64,000 nucleotides of DNA, taken from Theodoxus fluviatilis (lineage: Eukaryota > Mollusca > Gastropoda > Cycloneritida > Neritidae). The stretch lies in NCBI GenBank assembly GCA_034096865.1, contig JAWQFJ010012262.1:7501-71500 (forward strand). The letters run 5' to 3'. Under the pieces are notes generated by a model. That model was given only the letters and a program-made list of their open reading frames with translations. It did no database searches and was not told the origin of the DNA. Positions 54,110 through 64,000 of the stretch are shown here, one piece after another. A program made the translations under genes and the position numbers. Position 1 is the stretch's first letter, and each line of letters starts with the position of its first letter.

Positions 54110-56203
54110 CACGCAACAGCTAGGTAGAGCTGAAGGCGGCAGGCCTCTACCAGAAACCTCGGCACGTCATGAGCACCCAGGGGTACTACAACCTGACATC
54201 AAAGTACTTGGAGTGCCGGAGCTGCAATCGGAAGCTCATCTCCTGGAGCCAGGGCATCCTGAAGCAGCTGAACGTCGGCCTCCGCTTGGAGTTCCCGGTC
54301 ATCCTCACCCGCAAGTACGCCTGCGACATCAGCGTCGTCTTGCATTTGCGACAGAGGGGACTGGGCAACAGGCCTGTGCAACTCCAACGGCGGCTGACGG
54401 AAAGCCATATGCAGGCATGGCTGACCAGGGTCATCCACTACACTGAGAATGTCCAAGCCTTCTGTTCTGGTGGCCTCCGTCTGCAGGCGCCAGCTCCTGA
54501 CGACGTCCCTCCGCAGCCACACCTACCGACTTACAAGTGGCTGCAGTCTGTCTATCTGCAGGATCTACTAGGGCACCTGGATGAAGTGAAGGCCTCCATC
54601 ACTTCAACCTTCGGCAGTATCCTGAAGATGGACACCAGCAAGAAGGTATGCTTCCTTCTCAGTCGGCGCACGTTCAATCTAATCTCTTATTAATGCCTGC
54701 GTACTCCCATCCATGCCACCGGTAGAGAATCTTTGTGTTGCGTGCGTACATTCATTCCACAGCAGTTACCCCTCTCGTTCCAAATCATCAGGAAGCTTGC
54801 TGGCCACGCTGCCGGGACGGCCGCCTGGCAGACCAGTGTGGGCAACAAATACGAGCAAGTCCTGAACAGCGTCACCATGTCACACTAGGGCGCCGGCCTG
54901 GAGCGCCTCATTGCCGGCCTGGTGCAGCGGTACTCCAACGCCGACGTGGAGCCTCCCAAGGTGCTCTACGTGGACAGGGACTGCTGCAGCAATGGCGCCG
55001 TGCGACGGCCTTCCAGGAAGCCTGGCCCCACCTGCTCTTTCGCCTGTGGACATCTGGCACTTCATGCGCTGCCTCACAGCGGGTGTGACCATGACGCACA
55101 CCCACTCTACAAGCACTTCATGGCCTGTTTGTCTCGTGCCATCTATTGCTTTGACCAGCAGGACTTGAAGGACTTGTACGAGGCCAAGGAGGAGGAGGTG
55201 AAATCCCAGGGTGTCAGGGAGCCCAGTCGCTTGCTGGTGGAGAGCATCACCCTCCATGAGCTCGCTCGCCACTGCCGTTGAGCCACGCGCGGCGTGGACG
55301 AGATGAGAGTCAACTTGGAGTGGGTGATAAGTGTGTATTCACAGCTCCAGGAGGTCAACACCTTGCGTGTTCGCCTGCTGGATGTAGAAAGGATGCATAG
55401 GATCTGGAGAGAGCAGGCCAAACATCTGGCCTGCATCCATGACCCTTCTGGTCTTCCCCTCTACATCCAGACGGGCACGCAGGTGAAGGGCGGAAAGCTC
55501 CTCAAGACATACAGGTGTGCCAGGGGTTCCACGTCGCTGGAATCCTTCCATCTGCACCTCAACCGGTTCATACCTGGTGAGTTGTCCGCCTGTTGTGTCG
55601 GGAACTGCCACCTATTCTCTCTTCAGGGGAGAGTGCAAGCGACTTTTACTTTGCAGCCTACTTGCTGGAAGGGCTGTCGAGCTGGAACCAGGACCGCACT
55701 GCTGCCATTCACCAGCACGGCCAGCCCAAGACCTTCTGCTTGAAGATGCAGTTTTTTGACAACGAGGGATTGAGTGCGATAGGCAAAGAACTGGCCTTCC
55801 CTCAACTTCAACGGCCCCTACAGTATACCGGTACACAGTAATAAAAGACTTTTCACTCAAAGAGAGGAAGGAAAACACAGAACCGGTTTCTGTTCCTTCT
55901 CTTGCGAAGTTTGTGCAAAAGTCATTTATTTTGTCTTCTCTCTTGACAGGAGAGCTAATCGGCATGGAATACCTCTCCGCCCAAACCGCGTCCCGACTGG
56001 ACATGTCCAGCGTGGACGTAGAAGCTGATGTCACCAGCGAGGACGAAGGCGTCAAGGAGGACGAAGAAGAGGAGCCCCTTGTCAATGACTCCATTACTTT
56101 GGAGCCCCTTCGTCTTCCAAGACACAACCAATGGAACACTGACAGAAGTCCGTCTTCCCCGGCTGCCCTTAAGTCTTCCTTAGCCTCCTGCCGTGCCAAC
56201 TGA
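54110..56203 (+). pseudogene. Multi-exon pseudogene of a TE-like DUF6729-type protein family
   Basis: Exon one (to 54645) has GYYNLTSKYLECRSCNRKLI, SWSQGILKQLN and VKASITSTFGSILKMDTSKK. A second exon (about 54770-55576) has KLAGHAAGTAAWQTSVGN, PPKVLYVDRDCC, (in another frame) DIWHFMRCLTAGVT, then RGSTSLESFHLHLNRFIPG. Exons 55627-55830 (FYFAAYLLEGLSSWNQDR) and 55950-56203 (GELIGMEYLSAQTAS plus an acidic tail) follow with exact phases. The order matches a protein family common in fish and molluscs, recalled here as DUF6729-containing and suspected to be transposon-derived. Stops (54886 TAG, 55279 TGA) and paired frameshifts near 55030 and 55095 break it. The good splice sites show that it arose with introns. 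AATAAAGG near 56456 is a plausible polyadenylation site. Confidence 0.72.
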
Positions 56204-56329
56204 GCTGCCTCCGGTGGTGCCCACCAGCCCGCCCGTCCAACCCACTCCACCTGCCGCAAGCACACCTTCCGGTGATGAAACTGATGAAGATGCCGAGATC
56301 GACAAACGGATTTCATAAGTATTAACCCC

Positions 56330-57873
56330 TTGCCTCCATCTAGTCAACATTGCATTTTCATCTCGCGAGAATACTACTTGCTCTCGCCCTAATCCTCGCC
56401 TGCATTCCGAATGAGCCGATGTCAAATTGTGCCGTTCTGAAGTTTGCTGTTTCTTAATAAAGGCTGTAACTATTTTTTTTAATAAACTATGTATCAAACA
56501 CATGCTGTGTATGCTTTCTTGATATATCAAAGAGGAACTGTGAGATAATTTATACTCTTGGGCAATGGGTAAGTATTTTTTATAAATAAAATCAAACAAA
56601 AAAATACGAAACACGAGGCTGCATTTTCTATTTTTGTTTGATGTGTTGGGATTTGTTGTTTTAACAACAGATAAACAAATAATTTTGTATCGAATGACTT
56701 TGAATGACAGGTAAATATATTAAACTCTTTATTTACACTCACTTTAATGGGATTTTAAAAAGCCTTCCTTGCAAAAAAATGCCTTTGAAAAGTTACATTT
56801 TTTTGTGACCTGTGTTGTCACAGAAATTTCTACTGTTCTTCGACGATTTAAGTTGGGTGTAAAACACGGATCGGATCAAAACAACGAGAATAAGATTAAA
56901 TAAAGCAATATCCCAACTGGTTGACTGGGATTGGTTGTTGATTAACTTCTTTTGTAGCTGTAGCAGCTAAATAGTGATTTTGTGTCACAAAGTCACGAAT
57001 GACATGTCAGTAATTATATTTTTAGGTTTTTATTTTTTTGGTTCTGTTCCGCCTTTTTCGTCAACTGGAAACGTAGCTGACAAAGCATGCTTTTGCGAGC
57101 AATATCATCCAGCATGGCAGACAGACGCTCTGGTAAGTTTTTCATTTGTGTCACGCTATCTTTTTTGGTCACAAAAACAGTCACAAAAGACACTCGATCT
57201 TGTTGCATAGGCATATTTATTTATTTTAATCAATCCTGTTTTGCATGATCGCTTGTTTCTTGTCATTCCAAATCAGGAAACGGTATCAGCATGTTGAATT
57301 TGCTTTGACCTGTGAAATTTCCATGATGTTGATTTGTGACTCAAATTGGCTTTTGTGTCACATGTCCGGAATGAGACTACTTTTATCATTGGAGAGAAAT
57401 GCTGTTTGATAGTTTTCTGATGAGTTGACAAAGATTATCCACAAAAATATCATGCCATTCGTTTTGATTGAATAACGTTTTCAAAGAAATCTGCAAATGT
57501 TTCGTTTTTTGTGACCATGACAACAAACATGTGAAAAATCCAGTGGTGTCACTTGTCACAAAAGTTACACGAAATGAACAAGCTATGTCAATTTAATACC
57601 ATGCCAGGGGGTCAGAGCAACCAGAACTCTATGTCGCAGAGGTAAGGGTTTTATGAAAATTGACACGTTTCATTCACTTGGATTAATATGAATATGGAAT
57701 TTCAAACGCGCAATATCTCATGACGAGCACAAAGCGTGGTGAACTTAACCAACACGCACACTAACGTGACAACACACATGTAGACAAGACGAATGAAAAC
57801 ACACAACAGACACGTGGAAATGATGCGATGCAATAATATATTTTGAAAAACAACTGAAATTATTGTTTTGCAG
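56330..57873. other. AT-rich DNA rich in GTCAC/GTGAC words; possible introns
   Basis: No confident exon. A donor-like AG|GTAAGG at 57640 ends a short open block. TGTCACA-type words are strikingly frequent between 56800 and 57560 (see findings). Confidence 0.45.
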
Positions 57874-58108
57874 TCGACTTCTGGTGAGACCAGCAACCAT
57901 GGCCTGAAAGGAGCTTGGGGAATTTATCTTGTCCCGTGCAACCGTGCAAAATCCTGGAAGCAGCCTGACACAGATCGTGCCCCTTTCTTCCTTTCGGCCG
58001 CAGTCATCACTGAAGTGCTAGAGCAATATAACTTTGAAGAAGATGGGCGAACCATTCAATATAACTTTCCGAATGTGGTGTTCGAGAAAAAGCAAGTCTT
58101 CAACATGT
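57874..58108 (+). CDS. Uncharacterised exon interrupted by a hAT element
   Basis: After a TTGTTTTGCAG acceptor the frame reads STSGETSNHGLKGAWGIYLV, PCNRAKSWKQPDTDRAPFFL, SAAVITEVLEQYNFEED and NFPNVVFEKKQVFNM up to the hAT insertion point. Past the element (60743 on) the same frame goes on for about 15 codons (KMKQIWLVLSSAHHYA) to a stop. Composition and splice signal look like a real protein, but I recognise no domain. It could be a host exon or part of another mobile element. If the host is homozygous for the insertion the product would be truncated. Confidence 0.5.
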
Positions 58109-60736
58109 CAGGGTTCGTACAGGTTTTTAGATACAAAATTCCATGACTTTTCCATGACTTTCCATGACCTTCAACAACATTTTCCATGACCTAGCGTACT
58201 GTGATACATGACAATTTTAAAGAGAAAAGTGTATGGCGCACGACCAAACTCACGCACAATACACCCGTTGTAAAAAAAAAATCTAATTCTTTTTTTATTT
58301 TTACAGCAGATTGATTCAAAAACTGACAAATGCAGAAAATTTTCAAACAAGTACTCCTTGAAATGATGATACTTTTGTCCCAAATTGTCTGGTGCTTCAA
58401 CGATTAACGCACGCTGAATGTGGTAATCGAGCACGCGTCTACACAACGCCATTGCAGTCCGATGTACACACAAACAGGTGGAAAATTTCCGCCTGTTTTC
58501 TCCTTTCAAGCGCACAATCCGGGCGCTAGACAAAAAGTAGATTCATCGTACATTAACATCGAATATAGCGTTGGAAGGGGGAAATCTTGTAGAATCCGAG
58601 GGTGTCTGTACGAAATTGAGATCGGAAAAGCGGGAGTGAGCAAATTTTAACAAAATGTCCGATGACGTTCGAACTTTCATCCATAACTCGTCTTTCGATT
58701 TTCACCGGAAGTTCAAACATACACCGAACGAAAGAGCAATCTTTCCTCTAATGAGTAGTAAAGTTTCAACGATCAAATGAGAAACTTCGACGGACTTAGA
58801 AGAGACTAACCCGAGTCGTGAAATGCAAACTCCGTCAAGCCACCGCGAGTCGGTAGTGGCGGAGGGTGTTTTTTTTACATTGGCTTGTATGTTCTCAGCG
58901 GAAATAAGACGGATTAACACAAAACTACACGACACATGTTCTTGAAACCTTCTGCTTCATAAACAACTTTCATTCTTGTTTTTATTCACAATATTTTGTG
59001 GATTGTCCACAATTAGCCATGAAAGTGAAGTGGTATTGCCGAGTGCATTTTGGCTAGTACTGTAGTAGCGCAAAGATTTGATACAAATTACCACGGTATC
59101 CTACCACTTAAGTTTAAAAAAATTAGACAACTCAGAAAGACTTTCATCTTTCATGTTACATTGGTATTTTGTGTTATTGATATGTGCGAATCCTAGAAAA
59201 AGTGGATTCTATCGAACCGACAGCCACTTCCGGTCTGATGAAATTTCTTCGAGCATTGCGTGCGGCGTCTATTTAGCACTCGCTGAAGGTCCCGAGTTCT
59301 ACAATACTTTTTCCAATATGTGCAAAATATTGCAATAAATATCTTCCTAAATGATTGTTCTAGCATAAACTGAAACAAAAACCCCAATAAACTAACCGAT
59401 TTCAGCTGATTTGTCCGTCAAAATCGCATCTGCGCCGTCACGCTCTTACTCGCCATTGTGTGATTTTGACGGTCATGCTATTTACCGAAATGGCGCTAAT
59501 GTCTTCGAAATGACTTAGAAATGAGCATATATATCGTTATCCCCTTCTTGAATATGATATATTTAAGCTATTCTAATTAAACCAGAATTATATTTGACCA
59601 AATTACGTTAGAAACAGCAACATTTTGAAACAGACATGCAGTCGCCATTTCGATCCAGCGCCAAATGGTAAATAGCAAAATCGGACATGGATGTCCAGCT
59701 GTTTCTTCTGAAGTTCAGCATTCAGGGACTCATCAAAGAGCAGCACCAGAGAATCAGAAGACCGGGCCTTTGCCTTGAGCATGTCTAAGAAATGTGGCCC
59801 CAGACCAAAAGTTGTCAAGTACCGGGCTTTGCTTTCACTCAAGGCAAACTTGGAGGCGATGACACTGTCGGGAAACATGCGACGGAACAGCTCGTTCATT
59901 CCTTTGGTACTGGAGAATGAGAAGTGGGAGATGACCATTTTCAAAGTCCACAAAATTTCTGCTTTCAGTGTGTCCTCTGTTGTCAAGAAAGTGTCAATCC
60001 CAGTAGATCTACTGCCACTGCCAGTGGGTGCAGGCCTAGTTTCGACCGGCGTAGCAGCGCCAGCTGGAACCACCACCTTTGAAGCACTCTCTGTCTCAGC
60101 ATTTTTTGCAGTTTGAACAAAATCTGATATTCGTGTTTGACGTTTGCTCTTTTCTTCTTGGTGTTTTTTAGCACACGCCTGGTGCACGACACTTTTCATG
60201 TGGCTTTTCAACGCTGCCGCTCCCATGTTGGATACATCAAAGTCTTTTTCACAAAATCGGCACTTTGCCATCCCATCCACTCTCGCTCGCATGAACCACT
60301 CACGGTATTCAGGGTCTCCTGTCCAAGAGTCTTGAAAGCGACACTTTCCAGGCATGATGATAATCTGATTCTCAAAGAAACACTGCACCACAAACAAACA
60401 AGCTCTTTTCACTCTGTCCTCGTTTGAACCAACTGACCAGACCGGCGTGGAAATGAAACGAGGTCACCTAGCCAAAGAACCAATCAGGAAGCAGAAGGCA
60501 CACGAGCCTTCAGAATTAACCAATGGGATGCAAGGGCACGTTTTCCTGACGTGCTCAGCGTTTAAAATTAGATTGAGAGTATCGCGCGAAACACAGCCTA
60601 GAAAACGTCTTTTTTTCTTTCTTAAATTCCATGACTTTCCATGACCTAAGTTGAAATTCCATGACTTTCCAGGCCTGGAAGATGAAAAATCAAATTCCAT
60701 GACTTTCCAGGTTTTCCATGACCTGTACGAACCCTG
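58109..60736 (-). mobile_element. hAT-type DNA transposon, 2.6 kb
   Basis: CAGGGTTCGTACAGGT forms perfect 16-bp inverted ends, followed inside by repeated TTCCATGACTTTCCATGACC subterminal blocks. ACATGT flanks both ends (58103-58108, 60737-60742). CAGGG ends and a BED-type transposase N terminus mark it as hAT; the 6-bp duplication is shorter than the usual 8. The 3' half of the transposase is missing, and about 59260-59690 looks like a further insertion. Confidence 0.82.
59603..60355 (-). pseudogene. hAT transposase N-terminal part (BED-like zinc finger), truncated
   Basis: From ATG at 60355 the frame reads MPGKCRFQDSWTGDPEYREW, AKCRFCEKDFDVSNMGAAAL and KSHMKSVVHQ (CxxC...HxxxxH, a BED-like finger). 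A linker follows, then KAEILWTLKMVISHFSFSS, LFRRMFPDSVIASKFALSES and LVLLFDESLNAELQKKQLDI (start of the RNase H-like catalytic fold; the Asp of FDES may be its first acidic residue). After VRF near 59690 the frame enters unrelated sequence and stops, so most of the catalytic domain is missing. It cannot be active by itself. Confidence 0.8.
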
Positions 60737-60742
60737 ACATGT

Positions 60743-61483
60743 TCAAAATGAAACAAATCTGGCTAGTGTTAAGTTCTGCACATCATTATGCATGAAAGAA
60801 TTAACTGTATTAAACAGTTAATTTATCAAATGAACGAATCAATTGGATCTGATTACAGATGACCATAACTCTCGGACCATGACAAGCGTCGTGTTTACAT
60901 GTAATGAATGAATCTATTGTACCAAGACGTTCAAAACCTTTTGTCAGCTTTTTATTGTTGCTGTATACCATGTCTAATTTTCAAAAGACAATGATGTATG
61001 ACCCCCTTTGGAGTATGTTTTGCAAGTTTATATTGCATGCGGTAAACTTTAATTCCAGTTTCAGGATTAAATCACTTGATATTGAAATCTAGTCATTGAA
61101 ACTAGTCTGTATTGTGTTGGCAGTTGAGTTGACCTTACCTCCTTCGGCTATTTTTCAAGTCTTGTCCCGGAGTGATAAACAAAAACAACTTGTTTAATGT
61201 GCTTGGTTCTTGTAAGTGGGCTCAATGCATTGTTCCCTAATGTAAATATTAAAATATGTTTTCAGTTCTACATTCTATTATTACTTTTTTGCTAATCAAA
61301 ACTGAAAACTGTGTGAAAAATCAATATTTTGTTGTCATGTGAAAAATGTCACAAATGACACAAAGTTTCCTAAATTTCGGTATATTCATTTATTTACATC
61401 AATAAAACCACCTATAAAGGAAGAACGCTGCTTTTGACAGACAAAGACAACACTAAATGTCCTGAAGTCAATGCAAGCTTTAT
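60743..61483. other. AT-rich DNA, continuation of the interrupted exon then unassigned
   Basis: The first about 50 bases continue the frame of the exon at 57874. The rest is AT-rich, with a few more GTCACA words near 61340. No other feature recognised. Confidence 0.4.
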
Positions 61484-61487
61484 TTAA

Positions 61488-61512
61488 CCCTTACACTTCC
61501 GAGCGCAGATAT
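61488..61512 (+). mobile_element. piggyBac left terminus next to TTAA
   Basis: TTAA at 61484-61487 is followed by CCCTTACACTTCCGAGCGCA, a typical piggyBac CCCTT start. A GCCGCGGTCC subterminal block follows. The right end is not in the window. Confidence 0.65.
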
Positions 61513-61729
61513 AGCCGCGGTCCAAGGGTCCTTCCCTATGCAGTGCTGCTATTATCAGCAACCAAGTACGAGGTCACATGACTAGGTATCACGTGATCAG
61601 TGACGTGTCAGTGCAAATGGCGATCGCCTTTGTTTACATCTCCACGAAGATTTTGATCGGAATTTCAGAATTTTTTTGTTGTTGTGCAAAGTGACTTTCT
61701 GCGCATGACTCTTTCGTGGCACTTTAGTC

Positions 61730-63256
61730 ATGAATAGGAGTGATTTGAACCGTTTTGAGTTTGAAATCCCAGGAGATGGTGAAGCTAGCGAGGATGGAAG
61801 CACTGGTAGCGATGACGAAGGAGATCTCGTCTTGAGTGAAGATGATTCTTCGGAGTGGGACTCTGAGACTGACAGATCGGATGAGGATGTTCAACCCAGC
61901 ACCTCGAGTGGGCGTGGTCGAACTCGTCAACGCGTCAGTTCTCGACGTGGCAGATTTCATCGAAATTCACCGCGATGCGGTGATTTCGATCAGACATTAG
62001 ATGTGCACATCGTGAATGAATACCCCATGTACGAAGGGAAACACGGACCCACCGAATTCCCTCCTCTGGATGCTCTCCCAGTGGACTTTTTTTACCTCGT
62101 GTTCCCTCAAGATGCGATTGATCTTCTCGTTGAGCAAACTAATTTGTATGCTCGACAGAAGCGTGCTGAGTGGGACTATGATACAAGCCCAGTGGAAATG
62201 AAAGCTTTCATCGGCATGCTGTTTTTCATGGGGATCCATCGCCTGCCAGAGATGAACCATTATTTTTCCACTCACTGGGTGCTACGTGTACCAGAATTCA
62301 CAGAGAGATTCACGCGGCGAAGATGGTGGCAGCTATGGAGCAATCTGCACGTGGCAGACAATGAAGCTGCTAGACCAAGACCTGGAGACCCACATCATGA
62401 CAAGCTGTGGAAGGTGAGGCCTCTCTTCAACCTTCTCCTGAGAGCATTTCAGGAGAAGTTCTACATTGGTCAGAACATCTCTGTAGATGAGATAATGATC
62501 AAAGGGAAGGGCAGGAACCCGATCAAACAGTACTTGCCCCTGAAACCTATAAAGAGAGGTAGCAAGGTGTGGGCACTGGGATGTTCCTGCTGTGCTTACA
62601 TCTATGACATGCAGGTGTATGCTGGCAAAGTCAGTGGCAGTGTGGAGCATGGCCTTGCCTTCCGTGTGGTCACAGACCTGTGTGAGCCACACCTCCCTCC
62701 TGGCAACAACCATGTCCTCTACATTGACAATTTCTTCACATCTATCCCCCTGTCTCGACACCTAGAAGCACAGTGGATTTTCTGTGTGGGAACCATCAGG
62801 TCCACAAGGAAAGAATACCCAGAAGTCCTGAAGAACCCAAGCCTCCTGCGTCAGATGAAGCGGGGAGACTACCACACTGCTGCTGTCAATTCCAACATCA
62901 TCTCTGTCTGGAAGGACACAAAGCTTGTGTCTCTCATCTCCAATGTCCACTCATCAAGAGATGATTCTAGTGTGAAGAGGAAGAGAAGGCATGATGGGAC
63001 TGAAGTGGTTGTGCCCTCTCCTGCATGTGTGAAAGATTACAACAAATTCATGGGCCCCATTGATCTATCAGATCAATTGCGCAAGGTCTATGGGATCGAC
63101 CGCAAATCCAAGAAGTGGTGGCTCCGGCTTATCCAGTTCCTGCTGGATCTTGCCATGGTGAATGCATTCATCATGTACAAGCAGTGGTATGAACAACTGC
63201 ACTCACCCAGGGGGGAGAAGGAGACTCCCCTCAACCACTTTGAAGAGCTCCTGTGA
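61730..63256 (+). CDS. piggyBac transposase, near full length, C terminus replaced
   Basis: A 508-codon uninterrupted frame. The N terminus is acidic (EDDSSEWDSETDRSDEDV), then a basic RGRTRQRVSSRRGRF stretch. The catalytic domain follows: VFPQDAIDLLVEQTNLYA, ISVDEIMIKGKGR (first Asp), HVLYIDNFFTSIPLSRHL (second Asp), and GPIDLSDQLRKVYGIDRKS (third Asp). Helical KKWWLRLIQFLLDLAMVNAF precedes the end. All three Asp needed for hairpin-forming cut-and-paste at TTAA are present. The last residues (FEELL) and the stop come from the half-site repeat that begins at 63237, so the usual Cys-rich C-terminal finger is absent. A left terminus with TTAA lies 240 bp upstream. It was probably intact until that repeat inserted. 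Confidence 0.93.
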   Translation: MNRSDLNRFEFEIPGDGEASEDGSTGSDDEGDLVLSEDDSSEWDSETDRSDEDVQPSTSSGRGRTRQRVSSRRGRFHRNSPRCGDFDQTLDVHIVNEYPMYEGKHGPTEFPPLDALPVDFFYLVFPQDAIDLLVEQTNLYARQKRAEWDYDTSPVEMKAFIGMLFFMGIHRLPEMNHYFSTHWVLRVPEFTERFTRRRWWQLWSNLHVADNEAARPRPGDPHHDKLWKVRPLFNLLLRAFQEKFYIGQNISVDEIMIKGKGRNPIKQYLPLKPIKRGSKVWALGCSCCAYIYDMQVYAGKVSGSVEHGLAFRVVTDLCEPHLPPGNNHVLYIDNFFTSIPLSRHLEAQWIFCVGTIRSTRKEYPEVLKNPSLLRQMKRGDYHTAAVNSNIISVWKDTKLVSLISNVHSSRDDSSVKRKRRHDGTEVVVPSPACVKDYNKFMGPIDLSDQLRKVYGIDRKSKKWWLRLIQFLLDLAMVNAFIMYKQWYEQLHSPRGEKETPLNHFEELL

Positions 63257-63619
63257 CCTTGACCTTGAAGCAAGGTCAACCAAATTGGTATCAAAAGATA
63301 GGGCTTGCTTTGACCTATATACCACTTGTAGCTAAGGTCGCCATTCTTAATAACGTGGGAGAAAATTGGGAAAATGTGAAAAATGACTGTTTTTGAGACC
63401 ACATTTATGGCTCCTGTGACCTTGACCTTGAAGCAAGGTCAAGTCACTATGTATGTTTTTTGAGGCCTTGTCATCATACACCATCATGCCACATTTGGTG
63501 TTGATAGACTTAATAGTCTCCAAGAAAAATCCAACGTTTAAGGTTTTTACGCCCGGACGCCCGGACGGACGGACGACACGGCTCAGTACATAGACTCACT
63601 TTTGCTTCGCATGTGAGTC
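63237..63619. mobile_element. Nuclear-receptor half-site repeat, copy 2 (5'-truncated)
   Basis: Over about 380 bp it is nearly identical to 53531-53917, from TTTGAAGAGCTCCTGTGACC to GCTTCGCATGTGAGTC. The left inverted end is absent. It supplies the stop codon of the piggyBac frame. Confidence 0.88.
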
Positions 63620-63623
63620 AAAA

Positions 63624-64000
63624 ATGCCAAAATACACATGCTTGGCTTAGACATTTTTCTGTGTGTCTCAGGTATGTCTTTTCTGCTCAAATATGCACCC
63701 AAAGTGTGCCTGATATGTCAGAAGTCATTTCTGGACAATTCCAAGTCATTATTTGTAGTTTTTGAGTAGCTGCTTTTGATGTTTCTCTGTGTTTTTGCCC
63801 CAAAACACATGGGAAATTTAGAGTTAGTGCCCTTGTATACAAATGAGCTTGTTTAGGAAAAGCTGATTTTGTGTCCAATGTGTACCCTGTCCTTTTTGCT
63901 ACCATACAATGTGCAGCTTTACCTACTTTGCTACAATGTAAGTAGGTGGGAACTTTTCCCCCAGATGTACCCGATAAGACCCAAAAATGCCAAAATACAC
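63624..64000. repeat. Possible start of a 363-bp tandem repeat
   Basis: AAAAATGCCAAAATACAC occurs at about 63621 and again at the very end of the window, 363 bp later. Only one period is visible. The sequence between is non-coding. Confidence 0.4.

Overview
This is eukaryotic, repeat-dominated, intron-rich DNA from an invertebrate animal genome. The mix of elements suggests a marine mollusc, perhaps a gastropod: CR1/L2 and Tx1/L1-like LINEs, several tRNA-derived SINE-like families, gypsy LTR elements, piggyBac, hAT, Harbinger-like and pogo-like DNA elements, and long minisatellites. The organism is an inference; no diagnostic host gene settles it. No CRISPR array, operon, rRNA gene or intact tRNA gene is visible.

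The only convincing ordinary host gene is an apolipoprotein-D-like lipocalin on the + strand. Its exons lie at 4953-5083 (the GxW exon) and 10358-10572 (the PYW..DTDY..YALVY exon), with phase-compatible candidate small exons at 5244-5284 and 14297-14311. Its introns hold five unrelated minisatellites: 42 bp x46, 44 bp x5, 46 bp x16, 41 bp x17 and 51 bp x4. They also hold CATC/ATGG microsatellite tracts and SINEs. The 42-bp array carries a 665-codon antisense frame of a His-rich 14-residue repeat.

Upstream (1.1-2.8 kb, - strand) are pieces of a multicopy SWIM zinc-finger / YqaJ-type protein family. One piece recurs at 21.3 kb, and both copies sit just 5' of the same tRNA-derived SINE. The 14.6-19.7 kb region is LINE sequence: a decayed CR1/L2-like element split in its reverse transcriptase by a 1,047-bp TIR element with a 9-bp target duplication, then a 5'-truncated relative. 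From 19.7 to 28 kb come simple repeats, a pogo-type MITE, SINE relatives, little-understood AT-rich DNA and a 39-bp minisatellite.

From 27.8 to 46 kb lies a transposon graveyard: a Harbinger-like Myb/SANT ORF, an integrase with introns, a decayed piggyBac transposase, a RecQ-helicase fragment, gypsy integrase, gag, protease and RNase H pieces with three copies of one LTR, a SINE and a Tx1/L1-like LINE. From 46 to 53 kb are long non-coding stretches, a non-autonomous piggyBac element with a perfect subterminal palindrome (49.06-51.10 kb), a LINE linker fragment and a Harbinger-like MITE.

The last 11 kb hold a repeat packed with nuclear-receptor half-sites (53.1-53.9 kb, and again at 63.24-63.62 kb), a multi-exon pseudogene of a TE-like family (54.1-56.2 kb), an uncharacterised exon broken by a 2.6-kb hAT element (57.9-60.7 kb), and a nearly full-length piggyBac transposase with all three catalytic aspartates (61.73-63.26 kb). 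Its C terminus is replaced by the half-site repeat. Nothing here works as an operon. The story is nested insertion, with one host lipocalin and one possibly recent transposase standing out.
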